This document shows positions 33,633-44,100 of a stretch of DNA of 64,000 nt, piece by piece (the stretch's first letter is position 1; each line of letters begins with the position of its first letter). The position numbers and the translations under genes are program-made. Below the pieces are notes generated by a model. That model made no database searches and had not been told where the DNA came from. It saw nothing but the letters and a program-made list of their open reading frames with translations. Source of the DNA: Candidatus Schekmanbacteria bacterium (GTDB taxonomy: Bacteria; Schekmanbacteria; GWA2-38-11; J061); NCBI GenBank assembly GCA_016219965.1, contig JACRJM010000015.1:219857-283856 (forward strand). Reading direction: 5' to 3'.

Positions 33633-34580
33633 ATGAAGAATAAAAAATTAAAGGCGGTTCTGATAATTTGTTGCGTTGCCCTCGCTATAGCAGCAGCCAT
33701 TAATACTGTTTCCGCTCAACAATTAGGAATAACATATCTTTATAATCTCTCTGATTTTAATGGGACAATTCCCTTTTACGGCGGTAGGCTTTCAGTTGAT
33801 TACGAAAGAAACGAGCTCTATGTCATTTATGGGAACAGTGTTAGGGTTTTCAATGATAAAGGGATGGAAATATACAGTTTTGGAGATGATAGTGACATAG
33901 GTCAACTTATTGATTTAGCGATTGATAACGAAGGCAAGATATTATTGCTTACCTATAAGGATAAAGAGTTTTCAATCCTGAGTTGTAATTACAGGGGAAC
34001 ACCTGAAGAACCAATTGAAATTAAGAATCTTCCCGCTGAATTTTCAGCATTTTCGCCAAATCGAATGGTTTATGGGGGAGGAAATCTTTATCTCCTTTCG
34101 CAAAGCGGCTTGATGATAGTTGTTACAGACAGAAAAGGTAATTTCAAAAAAGCATATGACCTTGCCAGGGCTCTCGAGATTAAAGAAGAGGAAAAGAAGG
34201 ATAAACAGGTTGACGGCTTCAATGTTGATAAAAAAGGGAATATTTTTTTTACGATTCCAGTTTTGTTCAGCGTTTACGAGTTCTCGCATGATGGGAATAT
34301 ATCTTCCTTTGGAAGGGTGGGAAGTGCTTCCGGGAATTTTGGTGTAGTTTCAGGCATAGCAAAGAGTGATAACGGGGACTTTTATGTCGTGGATAAATTG
34401 AAGAATGCGGTAATGGTATTTGACAAAAATTACAACTACTTAACTGAATTTGGCGGCAGAGGGTTAAAACCGGGCAATTTAACAGGACCCAGCGATATAA
34501 TTATTGATGGAATGAACAGAGTCTACGTAACACAGCAAAGAGGTAGAGGGGTAAGCGTATTTAATTTGTCTTTTAACTGA
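33633..34580 (+). CDS. Exported NHL-repeat beta-propeller protein
   Basis: 315 residues with a signal peptide (MKNKKLKAVLIICCVALAIA, likely cut after NTVSA). The rest is NHL-type blades, e.g. RNELYVIYGNSVRVFNDKG, SGIAKSDNGDFYVVDKLKNA and GPSDIIIDGMNRVYVTQQRG. No cysteines for haem. NHL propellers are found beside filament-forming cytochrome genes in Geobacter relatives and may help assembly, but their job is not established. First gene after the sigma-54 promoter, and 140 bases before the first hexahaem cytochrome. AGGAG ribosome site. Confidence 0.85.
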   Translation: MKNKKLKAVLIICCVALAIAAAINTVSAQQLGITYLYNLSDFNGTIPFYGGRLSVDYERNELYVIYGNSVRVFNDKGMEIYSFGDDSDIGQLIDLAIDNEGKILLLTYKDKEFSILSCNYRGTPEEPIEIKNLPAEFSAFSPNRMVYGGGNLYLLSQSGLMIVVTDRKGNFKKAYDLARALEIKEEEKKDKQVDGFNVDKKGNIFFTIPVLFSVYEFSHDGNISSFGRVGSASGNFGVVSGIAKSDNGDFYVVDKLKNAVMVFDKNYNYLTEFGGRGLKPGNLTGPSDIIIDGMNRVYVTQQRGRGVSVFNLSFN

Positions 34581-34720
34581 AACAATTTTTTATGCAGAAA
34601 AAAAATAATAATCTGCAATATTTGGAAGGAGGTGGTTGGGGATAGCAAGAAGGATTTTGGTGGTTTAGCAGTAATGAAGAAATTGCTTTAAATGTCTAAC
34701 ACCTAATAAGGGGAGAAAAA

Positions 34721-35947
34721 ATGAAAGTATTGAAATTAAGCTTGATAGTTTTAGGAGCAGTGCTTCTGAGCTTTGGGCTTTCCAGCATGAGCTATGCTTT
34801 CCATTCCGGCGGCGCTGCAGAATGCGGCGGATGTCATAGCATGCATAGCCCAGCGGCAAGCGGGAGCTACCTTTTGGTTGGTAATGATAATAGTTCGACC
34901 TGCCTGACCTGTCATGAACATGCAGGAGATACAGGTCCGAGCAGCTATCATATATCAACAGCAGCAGCAGATCTGTCGGCCGGCGTTCCTCCGAAGCAGT
35001 TGACTCCTGGCGGCGACTTTGGCTGGCTGAGGAAAGACTACAGCTTCGTAGTAAGAGGCACAACGACTAACGAAGACGGCGAAACCCATGGTCACAATAT
35101 AGTAGCAGTAGATAATGGTTATGCAGCAGATTCTGTGAACACACAGGCACCTGGCGGGACTTACCTTGCATCTGACCTTGGATGCCCCAGCTGTCATAAT
35201 CCTCATGGTAAATGGAGAAGGTTATCAGACGGAACAGTTGCTACAACCGGCGCTCCGATAATCGGCTCAGGCTCATATGATACCAGCTTAACACCGGCTG
35301 CAGGCGAGGCAGTAGGCGTTTACAGGCTGCTTGATGAAATTGAAGGAGTAAAACCTCCTATAGCAGTTGTTCCTGCAACATACAACAGGGCAGAATCAAG
35401 CACGCAGACCCGCGTTGCCTATGGGCACTCATCAACACAGAAATGGGGTGCATGGTGTGCAGCATGCCATACAGATATGCACAGCGATAGCGGTTATGTA
35501 CATCCGATTGATGAGACTCTTGGTAGTGAAATTGCAACGAACTACGGTCAGTATGTAAAATCAGGCGATATGTCAGGAAGCTCAGCAACATCTTTCACAT
35601 CATTGGTTCCTTTCGTTGAGAACTCAGCAGATTACACAGTGCTGAAATCACATGCAAAGAACAATGATTCAGTATTGAATGGTCCCGCATCAAGTGACAG
35701 GGTTGCCTGCATCTCCTGCCACAGGGCCCATGCATCAGGCTTTGAGTTTGGGTTAAGGTGGAATATGGAAGGCGAGTTTATAACTCACTCCGGACAATTC
35801 CCCGGAACAGACACGACACCGAGCTATCCTCAGTTTGCAAGAGGACGCTTAGGGGCAGAAACTCAGAAAGCATACTATGACAGAGCTATTTCTAAGTTTG
35901 CAACCTATCAGAGAGTGCTTTGCAACAAGTGTCATGCACAAGACTAA
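34721..35947 (+). CDS. OmcS-like hexahaem cytochrome, first tandem copy
   Basis: 408 residues. Signal peptide 1-26, mature start FHSGGAAECGGCH. Six CxxCH motifs at 35-39, 61-65, 155-159, 246-250, 330-334 and 401-405. It shares with Geobacter OmcS the mature start FHSGG, AGDTGPSSYHIST, TPGGDFGW, HGHNIVA, APGGTYLA, NPHGK, STYNR-like and TQTRVAYG, CISCHRAHASG and a C-terminal CNKCHA. The extra conserved histidines (YHIST, GHN, HP, SHAK) are the expected second haem ligands. OmcS polymerises into an extracellular conductive filament. Strong ribosome site AGGGGAG. Ends at a clear terminator. Confidence 0.95.
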   Translation: MKVLKLSLIVLGAVLLSFGLSSMSYAFHSGGAAECGGCHSMHSPAASGSYLLVGNDNSSTCLTCHEHAGDTGPSSYHISTAAADLSAGVPPKQLTPGGDFGWLRKDYSFVVRGTTTNEDGETHGHNIVAVDNGYAADSVNTQAPGGTYLASDLGCPSCHNPHGKWRRLSDGTVATTGAPIIGSGSYDTSLTPAAGEAVGVYRLLDEIEGVKPPIAVVPATYNRAESSTQTRVAYGHSSTQKWGAWCAACHTDMHSDSGYVHPIDETLGSEIATNYGQYVKSGDMSGSSATSFTSLVPFVENSADYTVLKSHAKNNDSVLNGPASSDRVACISCHRAHASGFEFGLRWNMEGEFITHSGQFPGTDTTPSYPQFARGRLGAETQKAYYDRAISKFATYQRVLCNKCHAQD

Positions 35948-35978
35948 GAAAAGGTATTTATAGTTATCAGCTTTAATA

Positions 35979-36010
35979 AAAGGGGGCTGCTAAAACCAGC
36001 CCCCTTTATG
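35979..36010 (+). terminator. Rho-independent terminator after the first OmcS-like gene
   Basis: Stem AAGGGGGCTG-type 35979-35989 paired with CAGCCCCCTTT 35997-36007, loop CTAAAAC. Would limit read-through into the second copy, allowing a higher level of the first. Confidence 0.85.
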
Positions 36011-36088
36011 TGTGTATATAAATCAGTTCATGCAATAGATTCCAAGGTTTAGAAAGCCTGTTCATATTCATAATGGATGGGACATAAA

Positions 36089-37315
36089 ATGAGAATTTTG
36101 AAGTTGTGCTTAATCATAATCGTGCTGGTTCTTCTAAGCTTTGGGTTTGCCGGTATGAGTCACGCTTTCCATTCCGGCGGTGTTGGAGAATGCGGTGGTT
36201 GCCATAGCATGCATAGTCCGAAGGCAGGTGGGAGCTACCTTCTTGTCGCTTCAGATTATAGCTCGACATGTTTGACATGCCATGAACATGCAGGTGATAC
36301 CGGACCGAGCAGCTATCATATATCAACTGCAGTAGCAGATTTGTCAGCAGGCGTTCCTCCGAAGCAGTTAACCCCCGGAGGCGACTTTGGCTGGCTGAGG
36401 AAAGACTACAGCTTTGTAGTAAGAGGCACCACGACAAACGAAGATGGCGACACGCATGGACATAATATTGTTGCTGTAGATTATGGTTATTCATCGGATT
36501 CTACAAATACGCAGGCTCCCGGCGGGACATATTTATCGTCAAATCTCGGATGCACAAGCTGTCACAATCCGCATGGCAAATGGAGAAGAGTGTCAAACGG
36601 GGGAGTTATTAATTCAGGTGCTCCCATAATAGCATCCGGTTCATACGACAACAGTCCTGTACCGGAGACAGGTGAGGCAGTGGGTGTTTACAGGCTGCTT
36701 AATATGATTAACAGAGGAACACCTCCGATGGCTGTAGCTCCTTCAACTTATAACAGGGATGAATCAACCACACAGACTCGAGTTGCTTATGGCTCCTCAT
36801 CAGTCCAGAAATGGGGTGCATGGTGTGCATCATGCCATACAAATATACACAGTGATAACGGCTATACGCATCCGGTTGACGAAACCCTTGGCAGCAGTAT
36901 CGCAGCGAAATATGCCAACTATGTAAAAACAGGCGATATGTCAGGCAGTTCAGCAACTTCATTTAATTCATTAATTCCGTTTGCAGAAAATACCAGCAGT
37001 TATAGTGTCCTTAAAAATCATGCCAAAAATAATGATACATTTCTGAACGGTCCTGCATCAAGTGACAAGGTAACATGCATATCATGCCACAGGGCACATG
37101 CATCAGGCTGGGAATATGGCTTACGATGGAATATGGAAGGCGAATTTATAACCTATGCCGGGCAGTTTCCCGGAACAGACACGACGCCAAGCCAGCCGCA
37201 GTTTGCAAGGGGACGTGTGGCAGCAGAAACACAAAAAGCATATTATGACAGGCCTGTTGCAAAATTTGCAACCTATCAGAGAGTGCTTTGTAACAAGTGC
37301 CATGTGCAAGATTAA
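36089..37315 (+). CDS. OmcS-like hexahaem cytochrome, second tandem copy
   Basis: 408 residues from the ATG at 36089; this start aligns with the first copy and has GGATGGGA upstream, while ATG 36077 adds four residues. Signal peptide, then FHSGGVGECGGCH. Six CxxCH motifs in the same order (CGGCH, CLTCH, CTSCH, CASCH, CISCH, CNKCH), and equal length. Most changes lie between haem sites. The arrangement mirrors the neighbouring omcS and omcT of Geobacter. It is preceded and followed by terminators, so it may have its own promoter in 36011-36088, though none is obvious. Confidence 0.94.
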   Translation: MRILKLCLIIIVLVLLSFGFAGMSHAFHSGGVGECGGCHSMHSPKAGGSYLLVASDYSSTCLTCHEHAGDTGPSSYHISTAVADLSAGVPPKQLTPGGDFGWLRKDYSFVVRGTTTNEDGDTHGHNIVAVDYGYSSDSTNTQAPGGTYLSSNLGCTSCHNPHGKWRRVSNGGVINSGAPIIASGSYDNSPVPETGEAVGVYRLLNMINRGTPPMAVAPSTYNRDESTTQTRVAYGSSSVQKWGAWCASCHTNIHSDNGYTHPVDETLGSSIAAKYANYVKTGDMSGSSATSFNSLIPFAENTSSYSVLKNHAKNNDTFLNGPASSDKVTCISCHRAHASGWEYGLRWNMEGEFITYAGQFPGTDTTPSQPQFARGRVAAETQKAYYDRPVAKFATYQRVLCNKCHVQD

Positions 37316-37354
37316 GGAAAAGTACTGATAATTAGTAAACATCATAAAGAAAAT

Positions 37355-37387
37355 AAAAGAGGGCTGGTGAGGAATCAGCCCTCTTTT
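37355..37387 (+). terminator. Rho-independent terminator after the second OmcS-like gene
   Basis: AAAAGAGGGCTG (37355-37366) pairs perfectly with CAGCCCTCTTTT (37376-37387) around a nine-base loop. Overlaps the start region of the next gene, so that gene depends on read-through or its own promoter. Confidence 0.85.
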
Positions 37388-37415
37388 ATTATTGAACAGC
37401 ATTTACTGCTGTATT

Positions 37416-38840
37416 ATGATAAAAAATATGCAAAAAAAACTTATATTTTTGACTTTGGTTGTTCTTTACTCTTTTTTTTTCCAGGGTTGTCAGACAGGGA
37501 GTTTCAGGTTCAAACAGCCGCTTGAAAATGAAGGAGAGCTGTATGTTTATGTTAAACCCTTTCCCAATGAAGCTGAAAGACTCTCTTTCAAGCTCGAAAG
37601 CATTTCTGCTTTAAGAAGCGACGGTTCTGAGTTTAAACTGACGCTAATTTTAGATAAATTCGATTTCTTTGAGATTGGGAGGCAAAGACTGATTGCGACA
37701 GGAATCCTTCCGCCCGGAAATTATGCGGGATTAAGGCTAAAAGCTTCAAGTGCTTCTCTTAAGACGGAAGAAGGAGAGCGTTCTCTCTTTATATCTGATG
37801 TTTCCTCGCAATTGGATTTTCAGTTCCAGGTGGAAAGAACTAAGGCATCAATGATCTCAATGAGTTTTAAATATGCTGAATCGGTAAGCGACAAATTCAG
37901 CTTCACCCCTTTTTTTTCGGTTTTTATTCCTGAACGGACCATTCCCGGCCTTGTCGGATATGTTTCCAATTACAGCGACAACAGTATCATGGTTTTTGAC
38001 AAAAAAAAATTGGAGATAACCGGAGTTATTTCCACTGAAGCCGGTCCAAAAGGAATGGCATTAGATAATCTGCTAAAGAGAACTTATATTTCCATCTATG
38101 ATGAAGATATGGTTTTTGTCTATGATATATCTTCTAACCGTTTAATAAATATTATAAGGCTTGATATAGGGGACAATCCCGGGGAAATTCTACTTTCACA
38201 GGACGGGCAGTTGCTTTTTACTGCAAATAACGGGTCAGATACAGTAAGCATTGTAAATACCGGCTCTTCTCTGGTTATGGAAAAAGTACAGGTGGGAGAC
38301 GGTCCAAATTCTCTCTTGATTGATAATAGCGGAAGACACATCTATGTTTTTAACACTCTTTCAAACAATATCTCTGTTATAGATGTTGCAACCAGAAAAG
38401 TGTCTGCTACAATTCCAACCGAACAGGGACCTCTGAGAGGGCAGTTCAGCAGGGAAGAGGATAAACTCTTTGTGATACACGAAAGTTCCCCTTATCTTCT
38501 TGTCTTTGATACTTCAACTCTGGCTCTATTGAGAAGAGAATCCATTGGCATGGGAGCCAAATTTATCAAGGTTGATAAGAGGACAGGTTTTTTTTACATT
38601 GCAAATGAATATAAGGATGAGATTGCCATTTACAATCCACTCTCCTTTATTCCAATGGATTATATACTCACAAAAGGCGCAGTAAACTATATGACCATAG
38701 ACGGAGAGGAGAATAATCTTTATCTTCTTGCGCCGGATTCCAAGTCCCTCGTGGTTATTAATATTATAAGCAGGAAGGTTATCTCCGAGATGGATATAAG
38801 TGATAATCCAGACTGGATAACATTAGTCGGAGAGCAATAG
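37416..38840 (+). CDS. YVTN-type beta-propeller lipoprotein
   Basis: 474 residues from ATG 37416 (a TTG at 37392 and ATG 37428 are alternatives). Signal peptide with lipobox FFFQGC, so a lipoprotein. Residues about 30-190 are a DUF4382-like beta domain (LESISALRSDGSEF), then a seven-blade YVTN propeller (VGYVSNYSDNSIMVFD, DNPGEILLSQDGQLLFTAN, VGDGPNSLLIDNSGRHIYVF). No haem motif. It lies between the hexahaem cytochromes and an outer-membrane barrel, so a role at the outer membrane in cytochrome handling is likely but unproven. Confidence 0.82.
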   Translation: MIKNMQKKLIFLTLVVLYSFFFQGCQTGSFRFKQPLENEGELYVYVKPFPNEAERLSFKLESISALRSDGSEFKLTLILDKFDFFEIGRQRLIATGILPPGNYAGLRLKASSASLKTEEGERSLFISDVSSQLDFQFQVERTKASMISMSFKYAESVSDKFSFTPFFSVFIPERTIPGLVGYVSNYSDNSIMVFDKKKLEITGVISTEAGPKGMALDNLLKRTYISIYDEDMVFVYDISSNRLINIIRLDIGDNPGEILLSQDGQLLFTANNGSDTVSIVNTGSSLVMEKVQVGDGPNSLLIDNSGRHIYVFNTLSNNISVIDVATRKVSATIPTEQGPLRGQFSREEDKLFVIHESSPYLLVFDTSTLALLRRESIGMGAKFIKVDKRTGFFYIANEYKDEIAIYNPLSFIPMDYILTKGAVNYMTIDGEENNLYLLAPDSKSLVVINIISRKVISEMDISDNPDWITLVGEQ

Positions 38841-38883
38841 AGGATTTTTTTTCCAGCCCATGGCTGCTTAAGGAGCTTGTTGG

Positions 38884-41115
38884 TTGTTTTTGTCTGATAG
38901 AAAAATTTATTTCTTTTTTCTTGTTTTCCTTTTTTTTTCTAATTTAGCGTCAGCTTATTTTCTGAACGGGTATGTAGATATCAATTATTCGCATCTTGAT
39001 ACTACATCGGAAAGCGAGGGAAGCAATGAAACTGAACAGGAGTCTGATGACTTCAGGCATCAGTACAACTTCAACATCAATAAAAATATATTTCCACAGA
39101 TCAGGCTCCTTGCCAACACCATATTTGAACAGCGTATTTCAAGGTCAAGGTTTGACGGGGAACTCACTGACTCAAAAACCACCATTGTGAGACCCCTGAT
39201 TGATCTCACTTTAAGGGATAAACTGTACACTGCTGGGATCAGCTACAACAGGAAATCTGAAAAGAATGATACAGATAATTCTCCGGGGAAAACTGATATA
39301 AATGAAGAATATAATGCCGTGCTCGGCTGGAAACCTGTGGGGCTCCCTTCGCTTGACATGAGGTATAAGAAAACAAACACCTTTGACAAGAGACGTTCAG
39401 ATAGAGATGTGACAGATGATTTTTATCAGGTTTTTTCAATATACGAACCAATCAACAACCTGAAGCTCAGGTATCAGGGGGATTTTGACAATACGGAAGA
39501 TAAGATAAGTAAAATCGAGCAAAAGAACATTTCCCATTCAGGCAAAGGAGCGTTGGATCTGAAGTTTTTTAAAGAACGTGTTTCTTTCTATTCAAGTTAT
39601 GACATTAGCCGGAGGTCAACGGAAACTATATTTTCAGACCTGACTTCAGGCATTGCTGGAGAAGGAAAGATACTCCTCAGCCCTTTTGCAGGACTTGCTG
39701 GTTTGGATGATACGCCGTTGGAAGGTTCCTTAAACTCCATAGACTCTCCTTCTCCGCAACTTATAGACGGAGATACTTCTACGGTAGTGGCAAGTTCGGA
39801 AGTGAATATAGGATTTGTCGCAGGAGACAGGAAATTAAGGAATTTAGGAATTGATTTCAGCATTAAAACAGAGGTCGATACAATCTATGTATGGGTCAAC
39901 AGGGAACTTCCCTCTAAAGCTGCATCCTATTTTTTTTGGGACATCTATATAAGCAATGACAATGAAAACTGGACTCTCTGGGATAAAGCCTTTTCCCCTG
40001 CGGTTTTCGGCCCTTTTGAAAACCGGTTCATAGTGAAGTTCCCTGCAGTTGAAACAAGATATATAAAATTAGTTGTAAAGCCTCTTTCTGAGAGCGTTGC
40101 CTTCTCAATCCCCTTTTTCGAAGATCCCGATAAAATATTCATTACCGAGATTCAATCATTCATAACAATAAGCTCTACGTCTAATTCCAAGAAAAGAGAC
40201 AAATTTGTTGTGACAAGCCAGTTTTATAATGCTGATGGACGGGTGAGGATTTTTGATAAGCCCTATGTTTATTATGAGATTTCATATTTCTTGTCAAAAA
40301 CAGATGGTATTCAATCGAATAAAAAATCAAACCTTTCAAACGGGATTTCCATTAATCACAATTTCTGGAAGATCTTTACCGGCAACGCAAGGTTTGCAAG
40401 GGAGGATATTGAGGATAATAGCGAAAAATCATTCGCCTATGTCTATAACGCGTCCTTGAATGCAACTCCCCTGCCCACTCTTTACCATAACATTAGTTTC
40501 AATAAGAGATATGAGAAAAATTCGGAGGGGAAAACAGACAGGAGTTCAGTTGTGCTTTATAATAACGTTGAACTCTATAAAGGGATAAACGCATTTGTAA
40601 GCGGTGGATATAGTTTTTCAACTTTTGAAGACAATACCAAGCAAGTATCAAATAATTTTGATTTTGGAGCAAATATCATACCCCATCCTTCTGTTAATAT
40701 TAACCTTAATTATTCTGCATCTGATTCAGAAAAAACAGGAGGCGGAATACCTGAATCAAGCACATATTCAAAAAGAAGCGAATTATTGGTTTCTTATCGT
40801 CCTTTCAGCACACTCTATCTTGTTGGTTCATGGAGCAAATTGTCAGACAGCGGCGCAGAAGGAAGAGACATCACTCAGAGATACAGCGTTAACTGGGCTC
40901 CATTTCCTAATGGCCAGCTTCAGTTCGGGTTTCAGTATGATGAGGAAAAAAGAACGATTGATAACCAGTTAAATAAATTGATACGTCCATCGCTTAGGTG
41001 GAATTTAAGTCCCAGTACATATCTGGATATTTCTTATTTGATAATAGAAAGCGATTCAGACTTTACAAACTCTGAATCAAAGGTATTTAGCGTAAATCTC
41101 AGGATATCTTTTTAG
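38884..41115 (+). CDS. Outer-membrane beta-barrel with a discoidin-like insert
   Basis: 743 residues starting at TTG 38884, supported by AAGGAG eight bases upstream and by a signal peptide (FFFLVFLFFSNLASA). Amphipathic strands alternate through 27-270 and 430-743, ending in VFSVNLRISF, a C-terminal aromatic typical of barrels. Between them, about 285-425, is a F5/8-type C (discoidin) pattern: LIDGDTSTVVAS, DTIYVWVNRELP, YFFWDIYISNDNENWTLW, FPAVETRYIKLVVKP. A barrel that pierces the outer membrane plus a carbohydrate- or surface-binding insert would suit a cytochrome conduit or secretion pore. Function inferred from context. Confidence 0.8.
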   Translation: MFLSDRKIYFFFLVFLFFSNLASAYFLNGYVDINYSHLDTTSESEGSNETEQESDDFRHQYNFNINKNIFPQIRLLANTIFEQRISRSRFDGELTDSKTTIVRPLIDLTLRDKLYTAGISYNRKSEKNDTDNSPGKTDINEEYNAVLGWKPVGLPSLDMRYKKTNTFDKRRSDRDVTDDFYQVFSIYEPINNLKLRYQGDFDNTEDKISKIEQKNISHSGKGALDLKFFKERVSFYSSYDISRRSTETIFSDLTSGIAGEGKILLSPFAGLAGLDDTPLEGSLNSIDSPSPQLIDGDTSTVVASSEVNIGFVAGDRKLRNLGIDFSIKTEVDTIYVWVNRELPSKAASYFFWDIYISNDNENWTLWDKAFSPAVFGPFENRFIVKFPAVETRYIKLVVKPLSESVAFSIPFFEDPDKIFITEIQSFITISSTSNSKKRDKFVVTSQFYNADGRVRIFDKPYVYYEISYFLSKTDGIQSNKKSNLSNGISINHNFWKIFTGNARFAREDIEDNSEKSFAYVYNASLNATPLPTLYHNISFNKRYEKNSEGKTDRSSVVLYNNVELYKGINAFVSGGYSFSTFEDNTKQVSNNFDFGANIIPHPSVNINLNYSASDSEKTGGGIPESSTYSKRSELLVSYRPFSTLYLVGSWSKLSDSGAEGRDITQRYSVNWAPFPNGQLQFGFQYDEEKRTIDNQLNKLIRPSLRWNLSPSTYLDISYLIIESDSDFTNSESKVFSVNLRISF

Positions 41116-41159
41116 CATTTTATTAAAATAAAGAACCAATAAAAGGATTTGAGGGAAAA

Positions 41160-44100
41160 TTGCTATTGATTGTTATTTATCTTATGTTTTTTTTGTCCGG
41201 CGCAGCAGCGCTGATGTACCAGGTTATTTGGGTACGCATGCTGGGACTGATATTTGGAGGAACTAATCTCGCTGTCACTGCAGTTCTTTCCATTTTTATG
41301 GCAGGTCTAGCATTGGGTGGCTACGCAATCGGCAGATATGCGGATAAGACGGCAAAACATTTAAGGCTGTACGGTCTTCTCGAGTTTGGAATAGGTATTT
41401 CTGCCATACTATTTGTTTTTTTTATTAAAGCATATCCGCTTACATACATATTTCTTGCATCAGGAAAGGATGATTCTCCGGTCTATCTTTTTTCAATACG
41501 CATCCTCTTTTCTCTTGCGGCATTAATTGTTCCGACAACATTGATGGGAGGTACGCTTCCAGTATTGACTAAGTTTGTGAGTCGAAGGGAAAAAGATGTG
41601 GGCTCCCAGCTATCTTTTCTTTATGCGTTTAACACTATTGGCGCTGTAGCAGGTGCCTTGATTGCGGGGTTTTATTTACTGAGGTTTTATTCTGTAACAG
41701 TTACTGTCAGCGCGGCTGTGGCAATAAACCTGCTGATAGGCATTATCTCAATCCTTATTCAGGATAAAACTGCCAGGGTATTCGCTGTTGATAAATCTGC
41801 AGAGGAATCAAAAGGGAGTTTTCCGGATAATGTGACCGATGAAAAAACTTCAGAGTATAACGGAAGTTTATTTCCGGTGAGACTTGTTGTTCTCGGAATC
41901 GGGATAAGCGGTTTCTGTGCCCTTGGCTATGAGGTATTATGGACAAGGGTTCTCACCATTGTCGTCGGCGCAAGTGTTTATGGCTTCACCATAATGCTTG
42001 TTGCTTTCCTTGCAGGGATAGCTATTGGAAGTGAACTGTACGGAATTATCCCGAAGATTTTCAGGCTGAAGGACAGGGGGATTGGCTCATCCATCTTCTG
42101 GTTCGGGATAGTCCAGATAATCATAGGGATAACCGCGTTGATAGTAAGCATTTATATCAGGGACCTGCCGGTAAATTCAATGCGTTTGCAGAATTATTTT
42201 CAGAATGCCGGAGAAGAATTCTTTCAAGCAAAGATATGGTCCAATTTTGCTCTTGCTTTTATCTATATGTTTGTACCGGCGCTTTTTATGGGGATATCTT
42301 TCCCATTGGCAGGCAAAGTCCATGCAGAATATAAGAAAAAGGTTGGAAGTGCGGTGGGCGAATTGCTTGCCTATAATACCGTCGGGGCTATACTTGGGGC
42401 TGCTGTTAGCGGTTTTGTGATGATCTACCTGTTTGGGATCGAGAGATCTCTTCAGATTCTCATAGTTATCAATTTAGGCTTAGGTCTGCTTGTAGTTTTA
42501 AGCTTGCTTAACATTAAGCTGTTGAACTGGTTTGTACCTGTGCTTACTATCGGCTCTCTTCTTTTTCTTTTTTTTAATCATGATGCGCTGAGAATATGGA
42601 ATACTAAATACTTTGCCATTTTCAGAAACAATCAGCCGGAAGCTTTCAACACCCCGGAAAAGATAGAAGAAGCTATGGAAAACACGGACGTACTTTACTA
42701 TGCCGAAGGAGTAGAGGCAATTATAAGTTCTGTAAAAGTAAAAGGAGGACACCAGTCTTTTATAACAAATGGCAGAGTTGAGGCATCAACTTCTATGGAA
42801 GGGCAACAATGCCAGATTTTTCTTGGACACTTGCCAATGCTCCTTAATAAAAATCCCAGAAAAGTTCTTGTAATTGGAACAGGAAGCGGGATGACTTTGG
42901 GGGCAACATCTGTCTATCCGAGCGTAGAAGAAATAACTCTTGTAGAGATTGAGCCAGAGGTGATTGGCGCAACAAGAACCTTCGGCGCCTATAATCACCA
43001 TGTCATTGATAATCCTAAATTAAGGATGATCTTTAATGACGGGAGGAATTTCCTTCTTACAACTAAGGAAAAGTTCGACGTTATAACCGCAGACCCAATA
43101 CATCCGTGGTTCAGGGGAGCGGGATATCTGTATGCAACTGAGTATTTCAAACTTGCTTCCGAACACCTAACGCCCGGCGGAATTATATGCCAATGGCTGC
43201 CGTTATATGAGCTGACAGTTGATAATGTAAAATCCGTAGTAAAAACATTCAGCGAAAACTTTAAATACTCCATGATCTGGTTAAGTTATAACGATGCGGA
43301 AATTATAGGTAGCAATTCTCCGATCATGATTGATGAATCGGAACTTTCCGTAAGAGTATCGCAACCCGAAGTTTTAAATGACCTTAAGAGAGTATTAGTC
43401 CAGTCTTCTGACGACCTTCTGAGTTTCTTCCTTATGGGAAGAAAAGGCATGGAAGAATTCAGCCGTGACGGGATAGCAAACACCAACGATAATTTGTATC
43501 TTGAGTTCTCGGCTCCCTTTTCTATAGGCAAGGGATTTCTTACTGGAATAAATGTAAATGCCTTGGCAAAATACAGGGAAAGTATTCTGCCATATCTCGT
43601 TCCAGCGGAAGGCAGGGAGGCGCAGGAAGAGCAGAAAAAGAAGTGGGAAAGTTATGACAGGGCGTCGGACATTGCGGTAAAAGCGCAGGGATTGTTCTTG
43701 GGAGGGAAATCAGGTTCCAGGGATTTTGAGATATTTATGAACGTTCTTGAAGATAAATACAAGTGGCATGCATTGGGAAGGATGCTGAGATCTGAAATCA
43801 CCCTGAAACGACTACTTGAACCAAAGCTTCTGAAACAAACAGGAATTGAACTTGCGGACTTGTCGGGGAGAAGGATATTGATTGAACTTTCAGTTGTCCT
43901 GGTTCCTGTCAGCAAAGAAAGAGCGGCAGTTGCCTTTGTGGACAACGAAGCCAGGAAAATATATGGGCAGATTTATATAAACGATTTAAGCGATGAGACA
44001 ATAAATCCGCTGGTTGATGATATCATGACTGGCATAGATAATGTCTATAATAAGGAGTTCGAGTCTGCGGTCAGAGTAGGAAAAACTCTGCCACCATACG

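Noticed and set aside
34593-34617. Terminator between the NHL gene and the first cytochrome
   Set aside because: TGCAGA/TCTGCA arms are short with an A-rich loop and no T-run after; left as a weak hairpin only.
36011-36088. Second sigma-54 promoter before the second OmcS-like gene
   Set aside because: The only GG and GC pair is 8 bases apart, not 10, and so is off register.
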